In this document: positions 26,899-34,015 of the stretch, piece by piece
Numbering within the stretch: the stretch's first letter is position 1
Layout of the letters: every line of letters begins with the position of its first letter
Assembly (NCBI RefSeq): GCF_900313065.1
Contig: NZ_OMPU01000012.1
Location: 1-45,772, forward strand
Source of the DNA: Kiloniella sp. EL199
Lineage (GTDB): Bacteria > Pseudomonadota > Alphaproteobacteria > Kiloniellales > Kiloniellaceae
Reading direction: 5' to 3'
DNA: 45,772 nt
Program-made: the position numbers and the translations under genes
The notes under the pieces: model-generated
What the model saw: the letters and a program-made list of their open reading frames with translations, nothing else
What the model was told of the DNA's origin: nothing
The model's database searches: none

Positions 26899-27396
26899 AT
26901 GACCACAAAATTAGACCACCTCGACATAGCTATCCTTGAACAGTTACAAAAAGACGTTACCATTCCAGTAACCGAGCTTGCTGAAAAATTGGGATCATCA
27001 AAATCAGTCTGCTGGCGTCGCATCCAACGCTTGATTGATGAAGGCGTAATCAAGGATCGCGTTGCCATCATAGATCAGAAAAAAATTGGTCTCGGTGTCA
27101 CCGTTTTTGCCCAAGTTAAAATGCATCATCATGTAAAAGATGCCTTGCCAGACTTTGTAAAGGCAGTACAAAAATTTCCACAGGTTATCGAATGCCATAC
27201 CCTGATGGGCAGCGTTGATTTCTTGCTAAAGGTCATCGTTAAGGATATTGAAGATTACGAGCGTTTCTTTTGGCAAGATTTATCACAAATCGAAGGCGTT
27301 CAGGAAATCAGTTCTTCAACAGCCCTGACCCGTTTTGTCGATACAACCAGCCTTCCTCTTGATCACCTTTATCTTGAAGGTAACAAAGCCGATTGA
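26899..27396 (+). CDS. Lrp/AsnC family transcriptional regulator
   Basis: A 165-residue regulator with an N-terminal winged helix-turn-helix (LDHLDIAILEQLQKD, then VTELAEKLGSSKSVCWRRIQ, residues 5-45) and a C-terminal RAM effector domain (about 65-150, including VIECHTLMGSVDFLLKVIV). These proteins form octamers that respond to amino acids. It sits between the ACT gene (divergent) and the enolase-like and dehydrogenase genes (downstream, same strand) and is the likely regulator of the locus. The 171-bp upstream gap should contain its operator, but I could not identify a clear motif. Confidence 0.92.
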   Translation: MTTKLDHLDIAILEQLQKDVTIPVTELAEKLGSSKSVCWRRIQRLIDEGVIKDRVAIIDQKKIGLGVTVFAQVKMHHHVKDALPDFVKAVQKFPQVIECHTLMGSVDFLLKVIVKDIEDYERFFWQDLSQIEGVQEISSSTALTRFVDTTSLPLDHLYLEGNKAD

Positions 27397-27420
27397 TCCT
27401 AACGACTTATGAAGCCAGCT

Positions 27421-27584
27421 CTAATGAGTAACCACATCTTCTCCATCCAGCGCCACTTCCAATGCTATTGCAACAGTATCAAAAAAGCCTTGCCGCAGCT
27501 TCAAAACCCTTTAAAGCTTTCAAAGGGGGCCGTTTTTAAATCTACCTGTCCAGTCATCACGACCTCATCAGGCGTTTGCCACAT
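27421..27584 (-). pseudogene. Possible frameshifted small gene
   Basis: In the 321-bp gap between the AsnC and enolase-like genes, the minus strand reads MWQTPDEVVMTGQVDLKTAP and on to a stop in FKGF. A single frame change there continues as QGFFDTVAIALEVALDGEDV and so on to a stop at 27421. The codon use of both parts looks coding. The span is 164 bases, not a multiple of three, as expected for a single frameshift. No family is recognised, and a chance pattern is quite possible. Apart from this I see nothing in the gap except the promoter side of the enolase-like gene. Confidence 0.25.
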
Positions 27585-27717
27585 AGCACACAAGTAACTG
27601 GAGTATTTTTTAAACCAGTTGGCTTAAAAACATCAATTGCGATTTTTCTTTGATAGGCTCATTGTTGATGAAACCAAAATAAAAACGCATCGATCAGTGC
27701 AGTCTATTGAGGCCAAA

Positions 27718-28902
27718 ATGAAAATTACCGAGTTAAAAACATTTGTTGTCGGCAATCCTCCTCCTCATTTTGGTGGCAAGTATTGGATTTTCACGAAGCT
27801 TACAACTGATACAGGTATAGAGGGTATCGGCGAAGTCTATTCCGTCCCCTTCCATCCCAAAGTGGTAGAGGCCATGATTGACGACATGTTTTCGCGTCAT
27901 GTCGAAGGCATGGACCCTTTCAAAATCGAAACACTCTGGCGTCGTGTTTATTCCGGCGGCTTCACACAGAGAACCGATATTTCAACAATGGGTATCCTAA
28001 GTGGCCTCGAAACGGCCCTTTGGGATATTATTGGCAAAGCTTTGGACAAGCCTGTGTATGAACTTCTTGGTGGGCAGGTCCATGAGAAATTAAGATCCTA
28101 TACCTACCTTTACCCACAAGACGGCGACACAAAAGATGTCTATATGGATGCCGATCTGGCGGCGGAACGCGCCGCGGATTACGTAAAACAAGGCTTTACC
28201 GCCGTTAAGTTTGACCCTGCGGGACCTTATACAGCCTTTGACCCGCGGCAACTTTCTCTGGAAGAGTTGGATCGTTCTGAAGAATTTGCCCGGAAAATTC
28301 GAGAAGCTGTCGGGAATAGATGTGATCTCCTGTTCGGCACGCATGGTCAAATGACCGCAGCCGGGGCAATCAGATTGGCAAAGCGTCTGGAACCTTATGA
28401 TCCTCTTTGGTTTGAAGAACCAACGCCACCAGACAATCAGGAAGAGATGGCCAAGGTCGCACGAGGCACGTCCATTCCTGTGGCGACAGGTGAACGTCTG
28501 GCAACAAAATATGAATTCCAACGCGTGCTACAAAGCGGTGCAGCCTCTATCCTCCAGTTTGCGCTGGGACGGGTTGGGGGTATTCTCGAAGCCAAGAAGA
28601 TTTCAGCTATGGCTGAAGCAAGCTACGCACAAATCGCCCCGCATCTCTATTGTGGCCCTATTGAAGGTGCAGCCAATGTGCAGATCGGGGCCTGTAGCCC
28701 CAATTTCCTTATTCAGGAAAGCATACAACAGTGGCAGGGCTTCCATTCAGAAATTTTGAAAAAACCCATGGTTTGGGAAGATGGCTATATCATCCCGTCT
28801 AAAGAATCAGGGATCGGTGTTGAATTGAACGAAAAGGTTGCTGAAGCAAACCTATACACTGGCAAGGCCTTGCATCTGGAAATGCATCCAGACCCTGTCT
28901 GA
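27718..28902 (+). CDS. Mandelate racemase/enolase superfamily protein with missing first metal ligand
   Basis: I start at ATG 27718 (MKITELKTF), preceded by GAGG at the right distance; the frame is open from 27637 but the extra 27 residues do not look like the family. The 394-residue protein has the capping domain and TIM barrel of the enolase superfamily. Aligned by a constant +24 offset to D-galactonate dehydratase, E233 (WFEEP), E259 (TGER), H309 (APHLYCGP) and E334 match catalytic or metal residues, but the first metal ligand Asp is G207 in LFGTHGQMT. H209 and K164 are kept. This suggests a subgroup with altered metal binding. The substrate is probably a carboxylate (sugar acid or betaine-like). 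Confidence 0.85.
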   Translation: MKITELKTFVVGNPPPHFGGKYWIFTKLTTDTGIEGIGEVYSVPFHPKVVEAMIDDMFSRHVEGMDPFKIETLWRRVYSGGFTQRTDISTMGILSGLETALWDIIGKALDKPVYELLGGQVHEKLRSYTYLYPQDGDTKDVYMDADLAAERAADYVKQGFTAVKFDPAGPYTAFDPRQLSLEELDRSEEFARKIREAVGNRCDLLFGTHGQMTAAGAIRLAKRLEPYDPLWFEEPTPPDNQEEMAKVARGTSIPVATGERLATKYEFQRVLQSGAASILQFALGRVGGILEAKKISAMAEASYAQIAPHLYCGPIEGAANVQIGACSPNFLIQESIQQWQGFHSEILKKPMVWEDGYIIPSKESGIGVELNEKVAEANLYTGKALHLEMHPDPV

Positions 28903-28986
28903 GTCCAAAGCCCAGCTTTAAACACGAAACAAAACAAGTATCAGCCCTGATTTTTATGAGAGCTGAACATTAAGGGAGCGCGTATC

Positions 28987-29910
28987 ATGAAAATTGGTTT
29001 TATCGGCTTGGGTAGCCTTGGCGAACCACTGGCTATGAACCTTGTCACAGCTGGTTGTGATGTCACTGTAACTGACCTCAATAAAGAAGCGGCAAATCGT
29101 TTGCTGGATGCTGGGGCCAAATGGTCCGATAATGTTGCAGGAACCTGCAGGGATGCCGAGATCGTTATTACAGCCCTTCCCTCCCCCGCGGCATCCCGAG
29201 CTGTCGTGGAAGGTGATAACGGCGTTTTTGAGAACCTAATGCCCGGGGCAACCTGGATAGAAATGAGCACCACAGATTTCGAAGACCTGCAACGCTTGAC
29301 CGATCTAGCACAAAAAAAGGGCATTGATGCCTTGGAATGTCCTGTAACAGGTGGGGTTCACAGAGCACATTCAGGTCTCATCACAATTCTGGTCGGTGGC
29401 GAAGAAGCCATTTACGACAAGGTGAAGCCCGTTTTGGAAATCATGGGAGGTGAAATCCTCTATATGGGTCCCACAGGTCACGCCACCGTTGTGAAGGTCG
29501 TGACAAACATGCTCGCTTTCATCAACCTCGTTGCCGCAAGTGAAGGCATGATGCTTGCCCGCAAACATGGTGTCGATATGGATGCCATCTGGAAAGGCAT
29601 TCGCCACAGCTCGGGCAATTCCTTTGCACACGAAACTGAATCAAAACTCATCCTTAGCGGCAGTTACAAAGTCAATTTCCCTATTGATCTCGTCTTGAAG
29701 GACCTGGGTCTTGCTCAGGGCATTGCTGAGAAAACAGGTGTCCCGCTGGAGCTCGGGAGCGTTACCCAGCAAATCTATCGTCGGGCAAAAGGATTATTTG
29801 GAGGGAATGCCCAGTCCCCGGAAGTCGCCAGAATGATCGAACAGGCATGTGGCATAGATATGCGTGCAGAGGGTTATCCTGTCGAGTTGACCGAAGAAAA
29901 TGCCGGGTAA
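28987..29910 (+). CDS. NAD(P)-dependent beta-hydroxyacid dehydrogenase (3-hydroxyisobutyrate dehydrogenase family)
   Basis: A 307-residue protein with Rossmann motif GFIGLGSLGEPLA (3-15), the substrate segment ECPVTGGVHRAHSG (about 117-130) and the catalytic lysine in VVKVVTNMLAF (about 171). The family oxidises 3-hydroxyisobutyrate, tartronate semialdehyde or similar beta-hydroxyacids. The usual substrate motif is APVSGG with a small residue stretch after it; here it is CPVTGGVHRAHSG, so the substrate may differ. It follows the enolase-family gene by 84 bases, with GGGAG six bases before its ATG, so the two probably act in sequence on one carboxylic acid. Confidence 0.9.
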   Translation: MKIGFIGLGSLGEPLAMNLVTAGCDVTVTDLNKEAANRLLDAGAKWSDNVAGTCRDAEIVITALPSPAASRAVVEGDNGVFENLMPGATWIEMSTTDFEDLQRLTDLAQKKGIDALECPVTGGVHRAHSGLITILVGGEEAIYDKVKPVLEIMGGEILYMGPTGHATVVKVVTNMLAFINLVAASEGMMLARKHGVDMDAIWKGIRHSSGNSFAHETESKLILSGSYKVNFPIDLVLKDLGLAQGIAEKTGVPLELGSVTQQIYRRAKGLFGGNAQSPEVARMIEQACGIDMRAEGYPVELTEENAG

Positions 29911-30206
29911 TCTAGAGGTGATCTCACGGGATGATTTATAAGTTGATAATCAAATGACGTTAGATGATTTAAAGCTTCTATCCAAAGATAGATGAACATT
30001 AGACTCAAGAACAACCATGGGCCTCATGATCAGCAAAAATCAACAACAAGGCGTCCTCAAAAAAATTAATCACCGCATAGCTAAAGATGACTGTGACGCA
30101 GCAATAATTCCTTTTGAAATCAGGCATCAAAAAACTACTAGATCATTGAAAAGCGACTAGACAATAATACTCACAGCATCTCTTACATATGACTCTATTT
30201 TTTAAA
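29911..30206. other. 296-bp convergent gap
   Basis: No terminator hairpin with a T-run was found between the dehydrogenase and the convergent cupin gene. It contains a 47-codon plus-strand frame (30017-30160, MGLMISKNQQQGVLKKINHR at its start) without a ribosome-binding site; I do not call it a gene. The stretch is AT-rich and may be leftover sequence at the junction of two catabolic loci. Confidence 0.35.
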
Positions 30207-30737
30207 TTAGATCGAATTAGGCTTCGCATATTCAAAATATTTTCCATTATCAAAAGGCATGACTTCCATGGAATCAGGATTCCAGAGGCTACGGGGCTCA
30301 CTAACAAGGTCGCCGAGGTAATAGTGAATAGCGCGGGATGTAATCTCACCGTAGTTCGTGATGCAATGAATGGCATCCTTTTCGAGATGACCAACACAAG
30401 GGGCATCAAAATCAATACGATCTATTTGACGTAGATTGCCTCCAGACTCTTGCTCAAAAATAAGACTCGTCTCACACCCTTCATAAAATCCAATAACAAC
30501 GGGCATTCCATGTGAGTGAGGCGGATAAAGAACTCCTGGCGTCAATTTGATCGAATAAATAGTCAGCTCATCTGATAAATAAAGGAGAGTCTCATCCTCC
30601 TCCGCTTCAGGCAAAATTTGTTTAAGCCATTCTTTCTGACTGATTGTTTTTTCCATCAATCTTGTAAGGCTTACTATTGGTTGCGCTGAACGCGCTGCTT
30701 CCAGACTTGCAGCAATAAGATCATTTAAACTTTGCAT
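30207..30737 (-). CDS. Cupin, thiol dioxygenase (cysteine dioxygenase)-like protein
   Basis: A 176-residue beta-barrel protein of the cysteine/3-mercaptopropionate dioxygenase type. The first cupin motif PPHSHGMPVVIGFYEGCE (72-89) gives H74 and H76. The second region, with H124 in AIHCITNYG, supplies the third iron ligand, and SRAIHYYLGDL matches the family's C-terminal signature. C88 corresponds in position to the GC/GE after the first motif. Many such proteins are annotated only as metal-dependent double-stranded beta-helix enzymes, so the thiol substrate is a hypothesis. It is divergent from gntR, with the two identical operator sites between them, so it should belong to the same regulon. 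Confidence 0.75.
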   Translation of the reverse strand: MQSLNDLIAASLEAARSAQPIVSLTRLMEKTISQKEWLKQILPEAEEDETLLYLSDELTIYSIKLTPGVLYPPHSHGMPVVIGFYEGCETSLIFEQESGGNLRQIDRIDFDAPCVGHLEKDAIHCITNYGEITSRAIHYYLGDLVSEPRSLWNPDSMEVMPFDNGKYFEYAKPNSI

Positions 30738-30811
30738 TAAACTTACCTTTCTTTAAGAGATTAATTTTAGAGCTTTGATCCATTTCTCATTAAGATAAAT
30801 TATTTTCAATT

Positions 30812-30822
30812 TGAGATGCTCA
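30812..30822. promoter_or_regulatory. GntR-type operator, copy 1
   Basis: TGAGATGCTCA is a TGAG-N3-CTCA palindrome of the size and symmetry expected for FadR/FCD-type GntR proteins. It is the exact reverse complement of copy 2 at 30888-30898. It lies in the 195-bp divergent gap, about 75 bases upstream of the cupin start and downstream of a TTGACA (30874-30879, minus strand), so it would block cupin transcription. Confidence 0.75.
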
Positions 30823-30873
30823 ATAAAAGTACTTTTCTTATATTACATACAAATATTATTTAAATCATAATGT

Positions 30874-30879
30874 TGTCAA
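30874..30879 (-). promoter_or_regulatory. Probable -35 element of the cupin promoter
   Basis: On the minus strand the bases read TTGACA, a perfect sigma-70 -35 hexamer. Sixteen bases downstream is AATATT (30852-30857), a 4-of-6 match to the -10 element. Operator copy 1 lies about 30 bases beyond the -10 region, inside the early transcribed part. Confidence 0.5.
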
Positions 30880-30882
30880 CAC

Positions 30883-30912
30883 TTGACTGAGCATCTCAGA
30901 TGTGTTTTTAAT
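30883..30912 (+). promoter_or_regulatory. Probable gntR promoter overlapping the second operator
   Basis: TTGACT (30883-30888) and TTTAAT (30907-30912) are separated by 18 bases and lie about 20 bases before the gntR ATG. Operator copy 2 fills most of the spacer, so bound GntR would exclude RNA polymerase, giving autoregulation. Confidence 0.5.
30888..30898. promoter_or_regulatory. GntR-type operator, copy 2
   Basis: TGAGCATCTCA is the exact reverse complement of copy 1, 76 bases away centre to centre (close to seven helical turns). It sits between the likely -35 and -10 elements of gntR. Confidence 0.75.
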
Positions 30913-30932
30913 TTTAAAATTGGAGATTTAAA

Positions 30933-31649
30933 ATGACAAAGCTTAAAAGCGATTTGCTATACAACCACATTCATACTGAGATTATGTTGTGCAGCTTAGT
31001 TCCCGGTTCAATTCTCACCGAACGTGAATTAGGAGAGCGTTACGATAGCCGTAAAGCCACGATACGGAATGCAATGGCACGTCTGATACAAGAAGGGTTC
31101 GCAAAAAATCTGCCAAGACGCGGATATCTTATTACACCCATTACAATGCGTGATGTTTCAGAAATTTGTGATGCTCGAATCGTGATTGAGCCAGATCTGA
31201 CACGGGCCGCCACCGAACGTTTGACGCCGGGGACGATGCAAAACATCGCTGCCGCAATTAGAGAAACCGAAAAGCCGGAAACTCTAAAGAGCCGCCCTTC
31301 TTATCAAGCAGCCAACCGAGCATTTCATCTCACGATCGCTCAAGCTAGCGGCAACAAACGCTTAGTTGCCATACTGGATCGATTACTTGTAGAGCACGAA
31401 CGTATTCGACACTTTGCTGGAGGCCCCCCTCAACTAGCGCCGGACTTTGCGAAGGAACATCGAGACTTATTTGATGCGATGTGTACAGGAGATGCAAAGG
31501 GTGCCGCGAACATGATGCGAGAACAACTCATCAATGGCAAAAAAATCGCGCAACAAGAAGCATTTGGAAATTCTGCGATCATGGATAGAGAGTTTAAACC
31601 ACAATCCGATGGCAACCCTCAAAAAATGTCAAATCTCTTCTCAATGTAG
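30933..31649 (+). CDS. GntR family regulator, FCD type
   Basis: A 238-residue repressor with a winged helix-turn-helix (about 5-70, LYNHIHTEIMLCSLVPGSIL and ERELGERYDSRKATIRNAMA) and an FCD ligand-binding domain (about 75-215) containing the histidine-bearing helices NRAFHLTIAQAS and KEHRDLFDAM, which often hold a metal and bind carboxylates. GGAG lies nine bases before the ATG. The gene starts a run with the dialkylglycine decarboxylase-like gene 20 bases on, then the crotonase-like and SDR genes. The two TGAG-N3-CTCA operators upstream are its likely targets. Inducer unknown, probably a substrate of the locus. Confidence 0.92.
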   Translation: MTKLKSDLLYNHIHTEIMLCSLVPGSILTERELGERYDSRKATIRNAMARLIQEGFAKNLPRRGYLITPITMRDVSEICDARIVIEPDLTRAATERLTPGTMQNIAAAIRETEKPETLKSRPSYQAANRAFHLTIAQASGNKRLVAILDRLLVEHERIRHFAGGPPQLAPDFAKEHRDLFDAMCTGDAKGAANMMREQLINGKKIAQQEAFGNSAIMDREFKPQSDGNPQKMSNLFSM

Positions 31650-31669
31650 CAAAATTTCCGGAGAAAAAA

Positions 31670-32983
31670 ATGGGTGAATATTTACAGGCCGCTACAAAAA
31701 AATACCTACTTAGATACGGCGGAGATGCTTTTCCCAATGTGTTTACCCATGCAAAGGGCAGTAAGATTCGCGATACATCCGGTCGCGAGATAATTGATTT
31801 CACTTCAGGGCAAATGTGCGCAACAATTGGGCACAATCATCCCGAAATCATTAAAGCCATTAATCAGGCAGGAGAACGAGCATACCACATGTTCAGCGGC
31901 ATGATTCCGGATGTTGTTGCTAAACTTGCGCAAGAATTGGCACAAAACTGGATGCCAAATAATCTTAATCGTTCCCTATTCCTAAGTACGGGATCAGAAA
32001 GCACAGAAGCAGCCCTAAGACTCGCTAAGATTTATACCGGCGGTTACGAGGTGATAGCATTAGGAGGATCCTGGCATGGTGTAACTGGAGCTGCAGCTAG
32101 TGTATCTTATGCCAGTGATCGGCATGGTTACGGGCCCACTGTGCCTGGAACATTCATATTACCAGAACCTAACAGCTATCGCCCCTATATTGAAGCAGGC
32201 AGTGAAGAAGCTGAGGCTGACGCAGCTTTAGACCTTGGCCTTAAAATGTTTGACATGCAAAGCCGAGGAGCTCCTGCGGCAATTATTGTTGAACCTGTAA
32301 TTAGTGCAGGTGGCGTCTTGGTACCGCCCAAAAGTTTTTTCAAAAGATTACGTAAGGAGGCCGACAAACGCGGTATGCTTTTAATATTTGACGAGGCACA
32401 GACTGCTTTTGGGCGCATTGGAGCACGAACAGCTGCAGAATATTTTGATGCTACCCCAGATATCCTGTGTGCGTCCAAGACCTTAGGCGGGGGCCTGCCA
32501 CTTGCAGCAACAATAACAAATGATGAAATCGAACAGACAGCCCATGAACGAGGTTTCACGTTTTACACTAGCCATGTTTCAGATCCATTACCCGCAACTG
32601 TCGGCCTTGCTGTACTGGAAACACTTCAGCGAGAGCAACTGTTGCAGGCCGCCCAAACCAAGGGAACTTTCCTTCGCGAACTTTTAATTGGACTACAACA
32701 GAAATATGACGTGATAGGCGATGTTCGCGGCCTAGGCATGTTGATGGGAGTTGAACTGGTAAAAGATCGCACGAGTAAACAACCCAATCATGAATTAGGT
32801 GCGTTGACCACCAAACGCTGTTTCGAGTTAGGATTATCAATGAATATCCGTCGACGCGCGGAACGTGGATCAGTTTGGAGAATTGCTCCTCCCCTAACTA
32901 TAAGCGAAAACGAACTTGAGCAAGGTGTCAGCATCATGGATCAAGCAATTGGCGAAAGTCTCAACGCTCTCGCTCGACCATGA
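31670..32983 (+). CDS. Class III PLP enzyme, 2,2-dialkylglycine decarboxylase-like
   Basis: A 437-residue PLP enzyme closest, by recalled sequence, to 2,2-dialkylglycine decarboxylase (DGD), which decarboxylates 2-aminoisobutyrate-type amino acids and transfers the amino group to pyruvate. Key DGD residues line up with a constant small offset: Q48 (DGD Q52), W135 (W138), S212 (S215), Schiff-base K270 (K272) and R404 (R406). The DGD stretches LRYGG, DFTSGQM, FSGM and VSDPLPA are also present. One active-site difference is V138 in place of M141. CGGAGAA is seven bases before the ATG and the gene is 20 bases after gntR. It could equally be a related aminotransferase. Confidence 0.85.
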   Translation: MGEYLQAATKKYLLRYGGDAFPNVFTHAKGSKIRDTSGREIIDFTSGQMCATIGHNHPEIIKAINQAGERAYHMFSGMIPDVVAKLAQELAQNWMPNNLNRSLFLSTGSESTEAALRLAKIYTGGYEVIALGGSWHGVTGAAASVSYASDRHGYGPTVPGTFILPEPNSYRPYIEAGSEEAEADAALDLGLKMFDMQSRGAPAAIIVEPVISAGGVLVPPKSFFKRLRKEADKRGMLLIFDEAQTAFGRIGARTAAEYFDATPDILCASKTLGGGLPLAATITNDEIEQTAHERGFTFYTSHVSDPLPATVGLAVLETLQREQLLQAAQTKGTFLRELLIGLQQKYDVIGDVRGLGMLMGVELVKDRTSKQPNHELGALTTKRCFELGLSMNIRRRAERGSVWRIAPPLTISENELEQGVSIMDQAIGESLNALARP

Positions 32984-33046
32984 ATCTGAATAGTTAGAGT
33001 ATAACCTGGTTCAAATCATGCTCAATCAAAACAGCAATAAAACACC

Positions 33047-33070
33047 GGTCACACTGACTGGTCACACTGA
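33047..33070. repeat. Two tandem copies of GGTCACACTGA
   Basis: GGTCACACTGA occurs at 33047-33057 and 33060-33070, a 13-base period, just upstream of the crotonase-like gene's ribosome-binding site. It could be a duplicated binding site or a slippage product. No match to a known operator is claimed. Confidence 0.5.
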
Positions 33071-33087
33071 ACAGAAAGGAAAACTTC

Positions 33088-33945
33088 ATGTTGAATCAGA
33101 CTGTTGGAACATCTGAATACGAATTAATAATCACAGAAAAAAAAAGCACGGAGATGGTTGGCATCATCACATTGAACCACCCTCCGCATAATCGCGTTAC
33201 AATGCAAATGATGAATGAAACAATGGATGCAGTCGCCAAATTTGACAACGACCCAGACATACGACTGATCATGATCAAGGGTGCCGGAGAAGATTTTGGT
33301 CGTGGAGGCGACGTTGAAGAAATCCTTAGCTGTGAAGGTTGGGAAGCGAACCAATTCTTCATGACTGTTGTTAAGACGGCCAAATCATTACGTGAGGCAG
33401 CAAAACCAATCATGGCTGTAGTTCACGGCTGGACCACTGCGGCAAGCATGGTAACTGCGATGAACTGCGATTTAGTAATTGCCGCAGACAACACCATTAT
33501 GGGTGCAACAGCGATCGATTTCGGTTTATTTTGTCCTTGGGGGCCAATATCTATCATGCCGCGTATCGTCGGCACCAAACGATCATTCGAAGTTGGCGTA
33601 ACCGGCGAGTTAGTACCCGCCGATCATTTGCTGGCACACGGCGTAATAAACCGAATGGTCCCACTCGAAAACCTAGAGGATGCAGCCATGAAATTTGCGG
33701 CTGAGATCACTTGTAAATCACCGACAGCAGTGATGTTACACAAAAAGACATTCTATGCGGCTCAAGACATGGAATACAACAAAGCGCTCGACTTCGGCGC
33801 CGCCGCAATGGTGCAATACCATCATACGCCTGAGGCGCAGGAGGGCATGAAAGCATTTATTGAACAACGAGCACCAGACTGGGAAATTACTGGCTATACC
33901 GGAGATTGGAGTGTCCGTCGAAAATCAGATGCATCGTCCATCTAG
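33088..33945 (+). CDS. Crotonase (enoyl-CoA hydratase/isomerase) superfamily protein without catalytic glutamates
   Basis: A 285-residue protein with the crotonase fold: oxyanion-hole region FGRGGDVEEIL (70-80) and the second block KPIMAVVHGWTTAAS (106-120). Aligned without gaps to rat enoyl-CoA hydratase over KP...GG, the catalytic glutamates E144 and E164 correspond to V122 and A142, and the GGG of the oxyanion hole is replaced by AAS. It is therefore unlikely to hydrate enoyl-CoA; other crotonases without these residues do isomerisation, hydrolysis, decarboxylation or C-C bond reactions. AAGGAAA precedes the ATG. The gap from the DGD-like gene is 104 bases, so it probably belongs to the GntR-controlled run. 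Confidence 0.85.
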   Translation: MLNQTVGTSEYELIITEKKSTEMVGIITLNHPPHNRVTMQMMNETMDAVAKFDNDPDIRLIMIKGAGEDFGRGGDVEEILSCEGWEANQFFMTVVKTAKSLREAAKPIMAVVHGWTTAASMVTAMNCDLVIAADNTIMGATAIDFGLFCPWGPISIMPRIVGTKRSFEVGVTGELVPADHLLAHGVINRMVPLENLEDAAMKFAAEITCKSPTAVMLHKKTFYAAQDMEYNKALDFGAAAMVQYHHTPEAQEGMKAFIEQRAPDWEITGYTGDWSVRRKSDASSI

Positions 33946-34015
33946 TTACCGTTCCACCTAACCAACACTACCTAACGGATTAATGTTAATTAGTTGAGCC
34001 TACGGGAAAAATAAA

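Noticed and set aside
28090-28521. 143-codon minus-strand frame within the enolase-family gene
   Set aside because: Antisense to conserved catalytic residues; no recognisable domain.
30017-30160. 47-codon frame in the dehydrogenase-cupin gap
   Set aside because: No start signal, homologue or conserved context that I can see.
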